From positions 1 through 64,000 of the forward strand of contig NZ_CAUUWA010000002.1 in assembly GCF_963548695.1 (NCBI RefSeq): a DNA stretch of 64,000 bases. The letters are read 5' to 3'. The notes below the pieces were generated by a model that searched no databases, was not told the origin of the DNA, and saw nothing but the letters and a program-made list of their open reading frames with translations. Origin of the DNA: an uncultured Fretibacterium sp. GTDB taxonomy: Bacteria; Synergistota; Synergistia; Synergistales; Aminobacteriaceae. The translations under genes and the position numbers were made by a program. Shown here in pieces: positions 8,324 to 17,348 of the stretch. Each line of letters begins with the position of its first letter. The first letter of the stretch is position 1.

Positions 8324-9085
8324 TCAATAATAGTGTTTCATCGTGCGCCGCAAAAACATTCGGGTCCTTTCAAGACCGGGGGCCTCGAAAATTTCCTCGG
8401 GCGATCCCTCCTCCTGGACGCTTCCCTCCGCCATGAACACGACCTTGTCCGAGACCTCACGGGCAAACTGCATCTCGTGCGTAATGACCAGCATGCCCAT
8501 GCCGTTTTTTGAAAGGTCGGACATGACCGTCAGGACCTCCCCCACCAATTCGGGATCCAAGGCGCTCGTCGGCTCGTCGAACACCAGATGGGACGGAGAC
8601 AGGGCCAGAGCCCTCGCAATCGCCACCCGCTGCTGCTCTCCTCCCGAGAGCTGACCCGGTTTGTACCGGGCCTTGTTCTTCAAGCCCACCCGCTCCAACA
8701 GGCTGGAGGCGAGCTCCCTGGCTTCTCCTTCGTCCACTTTCAGACAGCGCCTGGGGGCAAACGCCACGTTCTCCAGCGCCGTCATGTGCGGCCAGAGATT
8801 GAAATGCTGGAAGATCATGCCGGTACGGCGACTCATGGCCCTGGGACGGCTCCGCAAAGACGCGACATCCTCGCCGAAGAGCGTTATCGATCCCGCGTCA
8901 TACGTCTCCAGTCCGCAGATGCAGCGGGCCAGAGTGCTTTTTCCGGATCCGCTGGGACCAATGACCACCGTTGTACGACCCCTCTCGAAACGGCAGGAAA
9001 TCCGATCCAAAACACACAGAGCCCCAAAATGTTTCGTCACGCCCCGGACATCGATCGCACTTCCGTCGTCCCTGTCATCGAGCAT
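8324..9085 (-). CDS. Polar amino-acid ABC transporter ATP-binding protein
   Basis: 253 residues of the GlnQ/HisP type. Walker A is IGPSGSGKST, the Q-loop is IFQHFNLWPHMT, the signature is LSGGEQQRVAIARAL, Walker B is LVFDEPTSALDPE and the switch is ITHEM. The C-terminal EEGSPEEIFEAP is typical. GTGAGGT is eight bases before the ATG. It is the first gene of the importer and probably of the whole transcript running down to 306. The 195-base gap before it (9086-9280) must hold the promoter, but no clear -35/-10 pair was seen. Confidence 0.93.
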   Translation of the reverse strand: MLDDRDDGSAIDVRGVTKHFGALCVLDRISCRFERGRTTVVIGPSGSGKSTLARCICGLETYDAGSITLFGEDVASLRSRPRAMSRRTGMIFQHFNLWPHMTALENVAFAPRRCLKVDEGEARELASSLLERVGLKNKARYKPGQLSGGEQQRVAIARALALSPSHLVFDEPTSALDPELVGEVLTVMSDLSKNGMGMLVITHEMQFAREVSDKVVFMAEGSVQEEGSPEEIFEAPGLERTRMFLRRTMKHYY

Positions 9086-9280
9086 AGCGACACCTCACCC
9101 TATACGCCCCCTGTTTTTGAATCGAGCGCTTGTCCACATAAGCTTGGACCGAGTCACAGCCCCCTCATCCTCCCATCGGGAGGGACAACAACGATGGAGA
9201 ACGCTTCCGCCCCCTCCCACACAGGCGCGGCGTTCTCAAAAACATACCGACACGCAATTTCCGCACAGCGGGAGTCGTCG

Positions 9281-10270
9281 TCATCCCAGGGCACGCCTTC
9301 GTCCTTTGAGCAGGACGGAGTAGATCACCATGGACAGGATGATCACCAGGCCATGAACCCAACGGGTCCAAAGCCCATCCATGCCGGTGCTGATGATCCC
9401 CGCCTCGATAACCCCAATGATGATGGAGCCCACGAAAGAGCCAAAGAGCGTTCCCTCCCCTCCATGGGCCGAGGTTCCTCCGACAAAGACGGAGGCAAAG
9501 ACCAGCAGCATATATCCATCCCCCTGGGTGGGCCACCAGTTGTTCATTTCGAGCGTTGACAGCACCCCGGCGAAGGCGGATAAAAAGCCCATGAAGACGA
9601 AAAGCCACCCCTTCGTCCTCGCGACGGAGATTCCCATCATCTCCGCCGTGCTGGACTTGTCCCCCACAAAGAGGACGGCTTCACCGTATCGGTGGCGATT
9701 GAACATCAGCCCGAGGAAGACGGCCAAACCCAAGACCCAGAGGGACTGGGCCGGAATCTCCCAGGGGCCCGTCCTTCCGACGAAAAGGCGATGCAGGGTC
9801 CCGTCCCGAACCGCGGACAAAGGGATGGCCTTGCCCCCGGACAATAAAAGCGCCGCTCCACGCCAGAAAAATTGGGTCCCGATGGTCGCGATGATGGAGG
9901 GAATGCCCATACGAACCACAAGCAGCCCATTGAAAGCCCCCATCATTCCTCCCGCTGTCAGGGCACAGAGCATCGAAAACCAGGCCGGAAGATTGCCTCC
10001 GTCGGGAGAATGAAGCCACGCGAAGGCCAGAGCGGAAACGGCCGAGACCGAGGGAAAACTCATATCCATCTCCCCGGCCACGATGAGAAAGGTCATCCCC
10101 AGCGCCAAAATCGTAGTTACGGGGATCGTTGACATAAAGGAACGATAGATGCGCGCGTCGAGGAACGTCCGGGGACTGGCCGCGATGAAAAATAGCCAAA
10201 GGGACATGAGGATCACCGTGACGAGGGTTTGACGGCGATATTTTTCCAACAGCAACGCGGAAAGCTTCAT
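9281..10270 (-). CDS. Ribose-type ABC transporter permease (second system)
   Basis: 329 residues. Start at 10270 overlaps the ATPase stop by ATGA; a much longer open frame upstream is only the antisense-frame shadow of the ATPase gene. RbsC-family features are ILALGMTFLIVAGEMDMSFPSVSA and the C-terminal VFVGGTSAHGGEGTLFGSFVGSIIIG. It works with the ATPase at 10267-11019 and the binding protein at 12322-13305. The neighbouring URO-D-family gene suggests a substrate whose metabolism involves corrinoid or thiol methyl transfer. This is inference. Confidence 0.9.
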   Translation of the reverse strand: MKLSALLLEKYRRQTLVTVILMSLWLFFIAASPRTFLDARIYRSFMSTIPVTTILALGMTFLIVAGEMDMSFPSVSAVSALAFAWLHSPDGGNLPAWFSMLCALTAGGMMGAFNGLLVVRMGIPSIIATIGTQFFWRGAALLLSGGKAIPLSAVRDGTLHRLFVGRTGPWEIPAQSLWVLGLAVFLGLMFNRHRYGEAVLFVGDKSSTAEMMGISVARTKGWLFVFMGFLSAFAGVLSTLEMNNWWPTQGDGYMLLVFASVFVGGTSAHGGEGTLFGSFVGSIIIGVIEAGIISTGMDGLWTRWVHGLVIILSMVIYSVLLKGRRRALG

Positions 10271-11019
10271 CTCTCCCCCTCCTGCAGCATCAGTCTGTGC
10301 AGCAGCTCCTCCTGAGAGGTCGCCGCCCGTTCCAGGACAGCGGTGATCCTCCCATGTTCCATCAGGGCAAAGCGGTCCGCAATCCGGTAAACGTGGGAGA
10401 GTTCGTGACTGATGAAGATACAGGAGCGCCCCTCGGCTCGAATTTGCGCTATGAAGGAAAGGACCTTTTCCACCTCGTTTACGGCAAGCGCCGTCGTCGG
10501 CTCGTCCAGGATGACGATCGAGGCGTCGAAATACATCGCCCGGGCTATCGCCAGGCCCTGGCGTTCTCCCCCCGACAACGTCCTCACGCTGGCGTCGGGA
10601 TGCATCCCTGCCCCATCCAGCCCCAGAACCTTCTCCAGAATCTTCGCCGTCGCCCTTTTTTCCGCCCGAACGTCGATAAAGCCCAGAAACGACGTCAAGG
10701 GCCGGCCAACAAACACGTTCCGCCACAACGGCTGCAGTTCCCCCAGAGAACGCTCCTGATAGACCGTCTCCACCCCCATGCACCGGGCGGCCCGGATCCC
10801 GTAGCGCCTCCAATCGACCCGTTTGCCCCCTATCTCCATCCATCCTTCATCGGGCCGGTAAAGCCCCGAAAGAATCTTGATGAAGGTGGACTTCCCCGCC
10901 CCATTGTTCCCCAGCAAGGCCAGGATTTCTCCCCGACGAAGCTCCAGATCGACTCCGTTCAGGGCGGATACCGAACCGAAGGATTTCCTTATTCCCCGCA
11001 CCGTGACAACAGTCTCCAT
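10267..11019 (-). CDS. Ribose-type ABC transporter ATP-binding protein (second system)
   Basis: 250 residues, single nucleotide-binding domain. Walker A is LGNNGAGKST, the signature is LSGGERQGLAIARAM, Walker B is IVILDEPTTAL and the switch is FISHEL. Like the ATPase at 5490-6248 it is half the length of RbsA. Its likely Shine-Dalgarno AGGTGA, seven bases before the ATG, is a degenerate unit of the 15-bp tandem repeat that separates it from the URO-D gene. Confidence 0.92.
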   Translation of the reverse strand: METVVTVRGIRKSFGSVSALNGVDLELRRGEILALLGNNGAGKSTFIKILSGLYRPDEGWMEIGGKRVDWRRYGIRAARCMGVETVYQERSLGELQPLWRNVFVGRPLTSFLGFIDVRAEKRATAKILEKVLGLDGAGMHPDASVRTLSGGERQGLAIARAMYFDASIVILDEPTTALAVNEVEKVLSFIAQIRAEGRSCIFISHELSHVYRIADRFALMEHGRITAVLERAATSQEELLHRLMLQEGER

Positions 11020-11029
11020 AAATTTTCAC

Positions 11030-11090
11030 CTGAAGGATTTCAAAGAGTTCACCTGAAAGAAGTTCACCTGAAAGGAGTTCACCTGAAAGC
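11030..11090 (-). repeat. 15-bp tandem repeat carrying Shine-Dalgarno-like AGGTGA
   Basis: Three near-perfect 15-base units at 11046-11060, 11061-11075 and 11076-11090 follow one another, with a degenerate fourth copy at about 11030-11043. On the minus strand each unit reads TTTCAGGTGAACT with small changes. The third unit supplies the stop codon of the URO-D gene (TTC AGG TGA) and the degenerate copy supplies the ribosome site of the ATPase gene. Strand slippage here would change the ATPase leader length and the URO-D C-terminus. Confidence 0.8.
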
Positions 11091-12197
11091 TCCCGGCTGA
11101 CTCGATTCCAACAGCCCGAGGCATGGGCGCCCTTTTTGGGCTCCCCGTCCGTAAATGGACGCCGCATTCATAAAGGCCGTTATGTTTTCACGCGGAGTCC
11201 CCACGGGTAAGGTACAGCCGGGGGAGAGCAAAAAGCCCCTCGGACTGTCCCCGCTTTGACGGATGCACTCCCTGACGGCGGACATCACATCCTCGGGAGA
11301 GCCGTCCCGAACGACCTCGACGGGAGGGACGTTTCCAGAGATCGCGACACGATCCCCACAGGCGTTTTTGAGCGCTTCCATGCTTTCCTGATTGTCCACG
11401 CTGAGGCCCGAAACGCCTGTTTCCAGAAGGTCCTCCCATCGGTCACGGGTTTTTCCGCAGATATGGATTCCCGGCGCCGCGCCCGTCAGCTCGGTCAAAG
11501 CCCTGACCAGCTCCGCGATATAGGGTTTGCCGAACTCTCGAAAAACCTTCAGGCCGATCAGCGTTCCGGAGGAAAGGGGATCGGACAATCCGAAGGAAAT
11601 CCCGAGACGCCCGTACAGCTGGGCAATGCAGTCCACCATGCAGTCCGTAATGCTCCGCAGCAGACGGTGAACCCGTTCCTTGTCCCGTACCATTCCTCTC
11701 AGAAGAGTCTCCGTCTCGATCAGGCCCGACGCGACGGTCAGGGGGGAGGCGACTCCGGTCGATATCTCCCATCGGTCGCCGTAAAGATTCTGGAGCCGAC
11801 GGAACGCCTCCATCAAGAGAGGAAAGCGCCCATCCCTGTCAATATCGATAGGGCGCAGGCGCCAATCGTCCTTTCCCCAATCCGTACCCTCAAACGCCGG
11901 TTCGACGACGATGGGGATGTCGTTCTCGGGATAGCGCATCCGAGTCCCCAGCGCCTCCACAATCGACCACATCCCAAGCCCCATCCCCATACTGTCGGCC
12001 CCGAACTCCAAGCCCAGGTTCCCCTCGACCGCAACCATCGCATCGACGGAGAACATGTAATCATGGACCGTAAAGCCATAAAGCGACGGCAGCGACTCTC
12101 CGCCCGCCAGAACGCAGGGGATGCGGTCCACGACCTCTCCGCGGCCATAAGCCGTCAAACGCTCCCGCGAAGACATCTCATCGACGATCCGTTTCAA
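11079..12197 (-). CDS. Uroporphyrinogen decarboxylase/cobamide methyltransferase family protein
   Basis: 372 residues of the URO-D superfamily, in the branch with MtaA/MtbA/CmuA methyltransferases rather than haem-synthetic HemE. GIHICGKT supplies the His and Cys, and SPGCTLP supplies the final Cys, of a predicted Zn thiolate-activation site. An ATG at 12176 lacks a ribosome site, so a TTG at 12197 with GGGAGG about six bases upstream is preferred. It lies between binding protein and ATPase genes of a ribose-type importer. It may move a methyl group from an imported compound to a thiol or corrinoid. A paralogue is at 39130-40242. The last residues derive from the tandem repeat. Confidence 0.85.
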   Translation of the reverse strand: MKRIVDEMSSRERLTAYGRGEVVDRIPCVLAGGESLPSLYGFTVHDYMFSVDAMVAVEGNLGLEFGADSMGMGLGMWSIVEALGTRMRYPENDIPIVVEPAFEGTDWGKDDWRLRPIDIDRDGRFPLLMEAFRRLQNLYGDRWEISTGVASPLTVASGLIETETLLRGMVRDKERVHRLLRSITDCMVDCIAQLYGRLGISFGLSDPLSSGTLIGLKVFREFGKPYIAELVRALTELTGAAPGIHICGKTRDRWEDLLETGVSGLSVDNQESMEALKNACGDRVAISGNVPPVEVVRDGSPEDVMSAVRECIRQSGDSPRGFLLSPGCTLPVGTPRENITAFMNAASIYGRGAQKGRPCLGLLESSQPGAFR

Positions 12198-12205
12198 AAA
12201 AACCT

Positions 12206-12253
12206 CCCAATCTCCTAATCGCCCAATCTCCTAACCGCCTATGCGCCTATGGA
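12206..12253 (-). repeat. Short tandem repeats upstream of the URO-D gene
   Basis: A 16-base unit CCCAATCTCCTAATCG is duplicated with one change (12206-12221 and 12222-12237), followed by an 8-base unit CCTATGCG/CCTATGGA in two copies. On the minus strand the 16-mers read as repeated TTAGGAGATTGGG, each with an AGGAG core. The array abuts the ribosome site of the URO-D gene. Confidence 0.7.
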
Positions 12254-12321
12254 TATGCCCGGGAACCACTTTTCCACCCGAGCTCCATCAGGAAACCCCA
12301 TTACCCTCTAAACGACCCGTT

Positions 12322-13305
12322 TCAACGAATTCCCTGCTTCACCAGCGGCGCCAACTCCTGGAGATTTTCCTTGGAGAGGAATCCGCCCCCCGTATCGACA
12401 TTCAGCCCGCTGAACCCAAACCGAACCGTCTGCACAATCTGAAGGACTCCCCCATATCCGACCAGGTAGGGCTGGACGTCGCCGACAAGGTCCAGATACC
12501 CGCTCTTGACCGCGTCCAACGCCGTCTCGCTGAGACTGAATCCCGCAACATAAACGCTGTCCGCCTCGAACCCGGCACTCTTGAGGAAGTTTTCCATCTG
12601 CCCCGTCAACGCGCCGTGGTCCACGACAATCAGCTTGCAGTCGGGATGCGACGTCAGATACCCGGAGAGGACGGGCGCCCCCAGACTGATATCCTTGTTG
12701 ATCTCGTCGGAGATTTCGACGTCATCGACCTCCATCCCCGCTTTACGCAGCTCCTCGATCGTGGCCCGGGTGCTGCGGCCACGATTCTCCATGCTGCTGA
12801 ATCCCCAAACCATCGCGCGGCTTCCCTTCCCAAAGGAATTCCGCCTCAGGATCTCCCGGGCCATGTCGGCGCCCCTTGCCCAATCGTCGGGGCCGACGAA
12901 GCCAAAGCCGCGGCTCTTGTATTTCTCCCGAATCACCGGAAGGTCCGTGTCGATGGCCGTGACGGCCATTCCCTCCGCAAACGCCTCGTCGATCAGGGGA
13001 GCATAGGCATCGTCTCCCGGATGTCCCATGACGACAAGCCCACTTGGACGATTCGCAAGGCCGTTTTTGAAATTTTGAAGCATTTTCTCCGGCTGCCAGT
13101 CGGAGTAGACCAGCTTCAGCTCCACTCCAAGATCGATGGCCGCCTGCTGCGCCCCTTTGACGACGGTCTCGGTGTAGGACTCCCCGGGCGACCCGCCGGC
13201 ATCGAACCAGATGCGAAGCCCTTTTCCGGACGGCGCCCGATCCTCGGCAAAGGCCATGGAAAGGCCGAACACAACCAGCATACAAGCGAACAAAATCTTC
13301 TTCAT
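12322..13305 (-). CDS. Sugar-type ABC transporter substrate-binding protein (second system)
   Basis: 327 residues. Start at 13305 (MKKILFACMLVVFGLSMAFA) gives a clear signal peptide; an upstream GTG adds only four residues. Periplasmic-binding-protein type I features include GESYTETVVKGAQQAAIDLG, GLVVMGHPGDDAYAPLIDEA and a C-terminal VGDVQPYLVGYGG hinge. AGGAG lies about ten bases upstream. It feeds the permease and ATPase at 9281-11019. The 167-base gap before it (13306-13472) separates it from the DUF296 gene and may hold a promoter, although none is obvious. Confidence 0.88.
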   Translation of the reverse strand: MKKILFACMLVVFGLSMAFAEDRAPSGKGLRIWFDAGGSPGESYTETVVKGAQQAAIDLGVELKLVYSDWQPEKMLQNFKNGLANRPSGLVVMGHPGDDAYAPLIDEAFAEGMAVTAIDTDLPVIREKYKSRGFGFVGPDDWARGADMAREILRRNSFGKGSRAMVWGFSSMENRGRSTRATIEELRKAGMEVDDVEISDEINKDISLGAPVLSGYLTSHPDCKLIVVDHGALTGQMENFLKSAGFEADSVYVAGFSLSETALDAVKSGYLDLVGDVQPYLVGYGGVLQIVQTVRFGFSGLNVDTGGGFLSKENLQELAPLVKQGIR

Positions 13306-13472
13306 TTTCGGACACACTCCTTTGATCCCTTTCTCTTTAATCCCAACAACATGTCCCTTGGCGATAGTAAAGAACGACGGGCAATTTCACTTGCACGAAC
13401 CCTCCGGCATCTCGTGGCATTCGTATCAACCGCCGTTATGGATACTGCCGTCCGTACATTCCATGTCCAGAA

Positions 13473-13997
13473 CTACTTCGCGGTCTCCCTGGGATAGACG
13501 ACCAACTCGTTGTAGGTGGAGACCGGGCATTTCTCGCGCTTGTAGACGACGTCGGTGAGTTCCATGATGACGATCTCCATCGTGGTCCGCGTGATGCTCC
13601 CGCTCTTCATCATGTGGCCGCCCCACATTCTTCCGTCCTCATCGGCAATGGAGAGGTGCAGGTGCCGCCCACCGGGCTCGAGCGTTCCGCTCAGACAAAT
13701 CGTCTCAAAGTCCCCCTTCAGCAGGGTCCCCTCTTTGCGGTTGGCAAATCGAAGGTGCGCCTCGGAGAGGCTCCCCACCGACGACACGATCGCGGCGGCC
13801 TCGATGCCCTTCTTCTCGACGAAGGCCAGCAGCTCCTGGACCACGTCCGTGCCCGGCAGCAGACGAATGGTGTAGAAGCGGGCGTTGGAGGCGACGGCAT
13901 CCGAAATATCGGCCTTCACCGCCACGTCGGGGCTGTCCGCGAAACAGGCCCCCGCCATCATCAGGCACAGCACGAAACCGAACAGAAATTTTTTCAT
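13473..13997 (-). CDS. Secreted PPC/DUF296 domain protein
   Basis: 174 residues. A signal peptide (MKKFLFGFVLCLMMAGACFA) precedes one PPC/DUF296 domain. The conserved core is recognisable: ARFYTIRLLPGTDVVQELLAF, AAAIVSSVGSLSEAHLRFA and GRHLHLSIADEDGRMWGGHM. The His-Leu-His and Gly-Gly-His positions resemble the metal-binding trimer site described for bacterial PPC proteins. Most DUF296 proteins are cytoplasmic, so the signal peptide is unusual. It is the last gene of the Sao-like operon, after the rhodanese. Confidence 0.82.
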   Translation of the reverse strand: MKKFLFGFVLCLMMAGACFADSPDVAVKADISDAVASNARFYTIRLLPGTDVVQELLAFVEKKGIEAAAIVSSVGSLSEAHLRFANRKEGTLLKGDFETICLSGTLEPGGRHLHLSIADEDGRMWGGHMMKSGSITRTTMEIVIMELTDVVYKREKCPVSTYNELVVYPRETAK

Positions 13998-14048
13998 CTC
14001 ACACGCCTTCCTTTCGTTCTTTAAACGCGAATTGGTATCATAATCCTT

Positions 14049-15191
14049 TTACTGCACCGCCTTGTCGTTCGGAAGTTTCTCGACGGTGGTATACTCCACC
14101 CTGCCCGAGAGAGGGTCTCCCACCTGGACCGGAAGTTTGGGATACATCTGCCATTCGTTCCATCCTCCGTCGTACACGGACGCCCCAATCCCATTTTCGT
14201 ACAGAATCAACCAGGGGATGGCCGCACCCCAACCCGTCCCGCAGTAGAACGACAGCTCGTTGTCCAACGTAAAACCGTGCCCCTCCCACATTTTCTCGGC
14301 CTCGGCCAACGTGATGAAGGTCCCGTCCTCATGGACGTAGTCGTCTATGGAGTAGGCGTCTTTTCCCAGTTTTCCCCACACGGCTCCCCTAGGTTCTCCC
14401 GCTTTGTTGATGTACTTGTATCCGCTGGTTTTGCCCTCAAACTCCTCTCTGCTCCTTATGCTCACAAGCCTGAAGTTGGGGTCCTCCGCAAGTTTCTTGG
14501 CTGCTTGCTCCAGGGTTAAATTGTATTCCGGATGCACAGGGACCTTGGCCCCAAAGCTCTGGACCGCCGTCGCCCTATTGGACTTGCTCTCGGTCCGGTA
14601 TCCGCTGTTCTTCCACGCCCTTAAGCCTCCATCCATTATTTTGACGTTCTCCACCCCTGCCCACAGGCAGACCCACGCAGCCCTTGGGGCGGCGGCATCG
14701 AGAGAATAGAGGATAACGGTGCTGTCCTTCGTGATTCCCAGCCGCGTCAAGACATCCTCGATCTCCTGCGGCGTCCTGATGTTCCATATGGGCCCTTCCT
14801 CAATCCAGTCCGTGTTCATGTGGATGGCGCCCACAGGGTGTTCCCTCAGGTAATCCGGGCTCTCCGCCTCATCTCCCCAGGATACTTCAAGCATGACGTA
14901 ATTCTTCGACTCCGGCTGTTTTCCGTCCAGAACGCTTTTGACCCACTGTGGTGTAACAAACACCTTGTTTTTAGGGACGGCGGGAACCCTGACCTCGGCC
15001 TCGGGATCCTGCCTGTTCACGGGACAGGCACTTACCGTTTCTTTTTCCGCTTTGTCCGCCGCCGTAGCCTGCGGCATATTATCCCCCGACGCGCCGTCCT
15101 TTACGGCATCGGCCGCGAAACTCCTTCCATCCTGCAAGGTCCCCAAAAGCACGAGGACTAGAAACATACCCATCGCTGCCATTCTGTTCAT
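14049..15191 (-). CDS. Exported tandem-domain rhodanese (sulfurtransferase)
   Basis: 380 residues from 15191, with AAAGGAA upstream and an N-terminal signal sequence (MAAMGMFLVLVLLGTLQDG region). Two rhodanese domains follow. The N-terminal one (about 85-220) has lost its active-site Cys. The C-terminal one (about 235-370) keeps the loop SFYCGTGWGAA with the catalytic Cys. Such thiosulfate or mercaptopyruvate sulfurtransferases pass sulfane sulfur to thiols. A periplasmic location beside ABC binding proteins with unusual cysteine content points to sulfur or chalcogen handling outside the cytoplasm. Confidence 0.87.
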   Translation of the reverse strand: MNRMAAMGMFLVLVLLGTLQDGRSFAADAVKDGASGDNMPQATAADKAEKETVSACPVNRQDPEAEVRVPAVPKNKVFVTPQWVKSVLDGKQPESKNYVMLEVSWGDEAESPDYLREHPVGAIHMNTDWIEEGPIWNIRTPQEIEDVLTRLGITKDSTVILYSLDAAAPRAAWVCLWAGVENVKIMDGGLRAWKNSGYRTESKSNRATAVQSFGAKVPVHPEYNLTLEQAAKKLAEDPNFRLVSIRSREEFEGKTSGYKYINKAGEPRGAVWGKLGKDAYSIDDYVHEDGTFITLAEAEKMWEGHGFTLDNELSFYCGTGWGAAIPWLILYENGIGASVYDGGWNEWQMYPKLPVQVGDPLSGRVEYTTVEKLPNDKAVQ

Positions 15192-15225
15192 GGTAAAATT
15201 TCCTTTCTTCCTCACCCGGCGCACC

Positions 15226-16365
15226 TCACGACATCATCTCGATGAAGGCGCCCAGGCGGGTCTCGATCTGCCCCCGGTCCGACTGGGAGAAATCGGTATC
15301 GACGCGAAGGTAGGGAAGCCCCAGCTCCTCGTAGATCGTGTTTTTCGTGTGCCAGGCCTCCACGGCGAAGGTGTGGCAGCCCTGCAGAACCACCTCCACG
15401 ACCCCGTCGACCCTGTAGTCCGAGACCAGGTGCTTCAGGTCGTCGAAGCGTCCTTTGTTGGGCGTCATGACGGAGCAGTTGATCTTCAGGTACCGTTCGG
15501 CCAGGGCCTCGTAGGGGTCCTTGTTCTCGTCGACCATGAACCGAAGCGTCCTGGGCCCGGCGCAATGGTCGGAGCACACGTAATCGGCCCCCATGTCCTC
15601 CATCCTGCGGATCAGCTTCTCGCGCAGCCCCGTGTTGGGACAGCCCGTAAGAAGAACCCTCGGGCGGCTTCGGGACGTTTCGCGGACGCGATTCCGGAAC
15701 TCCCTCGCCTTTTCCTCGAGCTTCTCGATCAAGCTGTCGTCCGTGAAGTGGAAGTCGGCGGACTCGGAGACCGTCGTCAGCTCGTATCCCGAGACGGGGG
15801 ACGGCTTGGCCTTGGTGACCTCGTAAAGCTCTATGAGCGCTTTCCTCACGCGATTTCGGTAGACGATGGCGTTGTGGAGCTTGTCCTCGGTGATCTCGAC
15901 GCCGAAGAGGTCCTCCAGGAACTTTGCGGCCAGGCGAACCTCCTCCTTCCAGGACTCCAGAGCAAGGGCGTGATCCCTGCCCTGGGGCAGCTTCATGACG
16001 TGGACCGGCTTGATCTCGCCCAGAAGCTCGTACATCTTCTTCTTGCCGTCGCAGGTCGTCTCGGCAAGCACCCCGTCGGAGAAGTAGAAGAACGGGCACT
16101 GGTCGGTCATGGCCAGCCCGTAGCTGGACTTGATCAAGGGGCACAGGGTCTTGGGCAGCCTCGTCTCGGCCTCCAGGATTCCCTGTTCGCTGTTGCCGCA
16201 GAGCCCTACGGGAATGGCCCCCGCAGCGTGGATCAGCTCGGTCGGGGTATAGGAACAGAAGGTTCCCACGACCTTCTTACCCCTCTTCTTTACCTCGTAA
16301 AGCGCCAGAAAGGCGTTTCTCCTTTTTTCATCGTAAGTCTCGAAGTTCTTCGGCAGTGAAAGCAT
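15226..16365 (-). CDS. 2-hydroxyacyl-CoA dehydratase D-component family (double-cubane-type) protein
   Basis: 379 residues; ATG 16365 has GGGGGGAG upstream, so the longer frame is rejected. The pattern GTFCSYTPTELIHAAGAIPVGLCG and later LCPLIKSS is that of the HgdB/BcrC/DCCP superfamily. Further cysteines are at TGCPNTG, VCSDHCAG and LQGCHTF. Members bind [4Fe-4S] or [8Fe-9S] double-cubane clusters and perform low-potential reductions when paired with an ATP-dependent activator, which is not in this window. Here it follows DUF169 and precedes the rhodanese. Confidence 0.82.
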   Translation of the reverse strand: MLSLPKNFETYDEKRRNAFLALYEVKKRGKKVVGTFCSYTPTELIHAAGAIPVGLCGNSEQGILEAETRLPKTLCPLIKSSYGLAMTDQCPFFYFSDGVLAETTCDGKKKMYELLGEIKPVHVMKLPQGRDHALALESWKEEVRLAAKFLEDLFGVEITEDKLHNAIVYRNRVRKALIELYEVTKAKPSPVSGYELTTVSESADFHFTDDSLIEKLEEKAREFRNRVRETSRSRPRVLLTGCPNTGLREKLIRRMEDMGADYVCSDHCAGPRTLRFMVDENKDPYEALAERYLKINCSVMTPNKGRFDDLKHLVSDYRVDGVVEVVLQGCHTFAVEAWHTKNTIYEELGLPYLRVDTDFSQSDRGQIETRLGAFIEMMS

Positions 16366-16516
16366 GGTTCTCCCCCCTCGAATGTGCCGGTGGTACCGCC
16401 CCCCCGTCTCCGGAAAACTCGGCGTCCTTCGTCCCGGAAAGCTCGGGCGCCGCACGTCAAATATCCGGATCGATCTCGTTCAGTTCAAAGACGGCGGTTG
16501 CGGCCAGCGCTGATAT

Positions 16517-17332
16517 TCACCTTCGTTCATCCCCCATTTCCAGACAATATTGACGATAACGCATGCCCTTCTGGATATAACTCATGTTCATTTCGATAGC
16601 CATACCAAGTTCCATAGGTTCTTCAAGGGCTTCAAGAATTCGCTTTTTTTCTTCGTTGCACTCCACCAGATTTAACGTAATCAATACACCTTCCGTCAGC
16701 GGAGACATATACTGGATGGGAAAGCCCGCTCCCATTTCGCCCTCAGTGCATTGGGTGTTACGACGAGCACCTGCACACAACAATGACAGGTTGATGTCGT
16801 TGTTGGAAAAGGGTTTGGCAACGAGGTCACTACACATGGCTTGATTGCCGACGGTGGAAAGGTGGCGGGCCATACCAAATTTATTGGAATAGCCCTGCAT
16901 GATGCGCATCATCTGACGAGCATTGCCAAGAATGATGACAATATCCGCTTTTCCCATTTCTTCCAATGGAGCTACTTCTATGCCATATATTCTGTGCTCG
17001 ATGTGCTGCATCCCCTCGTGCACCTGGCGGGCAAGAGCTCTACTGCTATACAATCCACATTCGTAGAAAAAACGGCCTGAAGTCGTGACCTCAGGTTGAT
17101 CGAACAATCCAAGGGACTCGGCACCTCCCTGGCAGGAGAAATTTTCTCCATGGATCTTGATTTTCTCACCATTGCTGGCCAAATGTACCATATTACAAAA
17201 GCTGCGTTTCCCCTGCATGGGTGCAAATGAACTTGCATCATATTCCTGTCGGTAAGCCAGAAAATGTACTCCAACAATTCTGCGTTCGAGACGTAATGCC
17301 TTCCTTAACTTAAACACATTTTCGTTTTCCAT
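16517..17332 (-). CDS. DUF169 family protein (copy 1)
   Basis: 271 residues starting MENENVFKLRKALRLERR, the same start as the paralogue at 31944-32771; the frame upstream to 17368 is within the neighbouring gene. DUF169 (COG2043) hallmarks are the CQGGAESLGL and YSNKFGMARHL segments and several conserved cysteines. Function is unknown. By eye it is about three-quarters identical to copy 2. Its codon use looks more AT-rich than the genes on either side, suggesting arrival from an AT-rich source or from copy 2. Both copies sit in importer operons, so a role linked to uptake is likely. Confidence 0.88.
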   Translation of the reverse strand: MENENVFKLRKALRLERRIVGVHFLAYRQEYDASSFAPMQGKRSFCNMVHLASNGEKIKIHGENFSCQGGAESLGLFDQPEVTTSGRFFYECGLYSSRALARQVHEGMQHIEHRIYGIEVAPLEEMGKADIVIILGNARQMMRIMQGYSNKFGMARHLSTVGNQAMCSDLVAKPFSNNDINLSLLCAGARRNTQCTEGEMGAGFPIQYMSPLTEGVLITLNLVECNEEKKRILEALEEPMELGMAIEMNMSYIQKGMRYRQYCLEMGDERR

Positions 17333-17348
17333 TTCCGTCTGTTCGTAT

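Noticed and set aside
9165..9200. Hairpin CCTCCC-ATC-GGGAGG as terminator after the second ribose-type permease gene
   Set aside because: Six-base stem with a three-base loop but no U-run on either strand; left unannotated.
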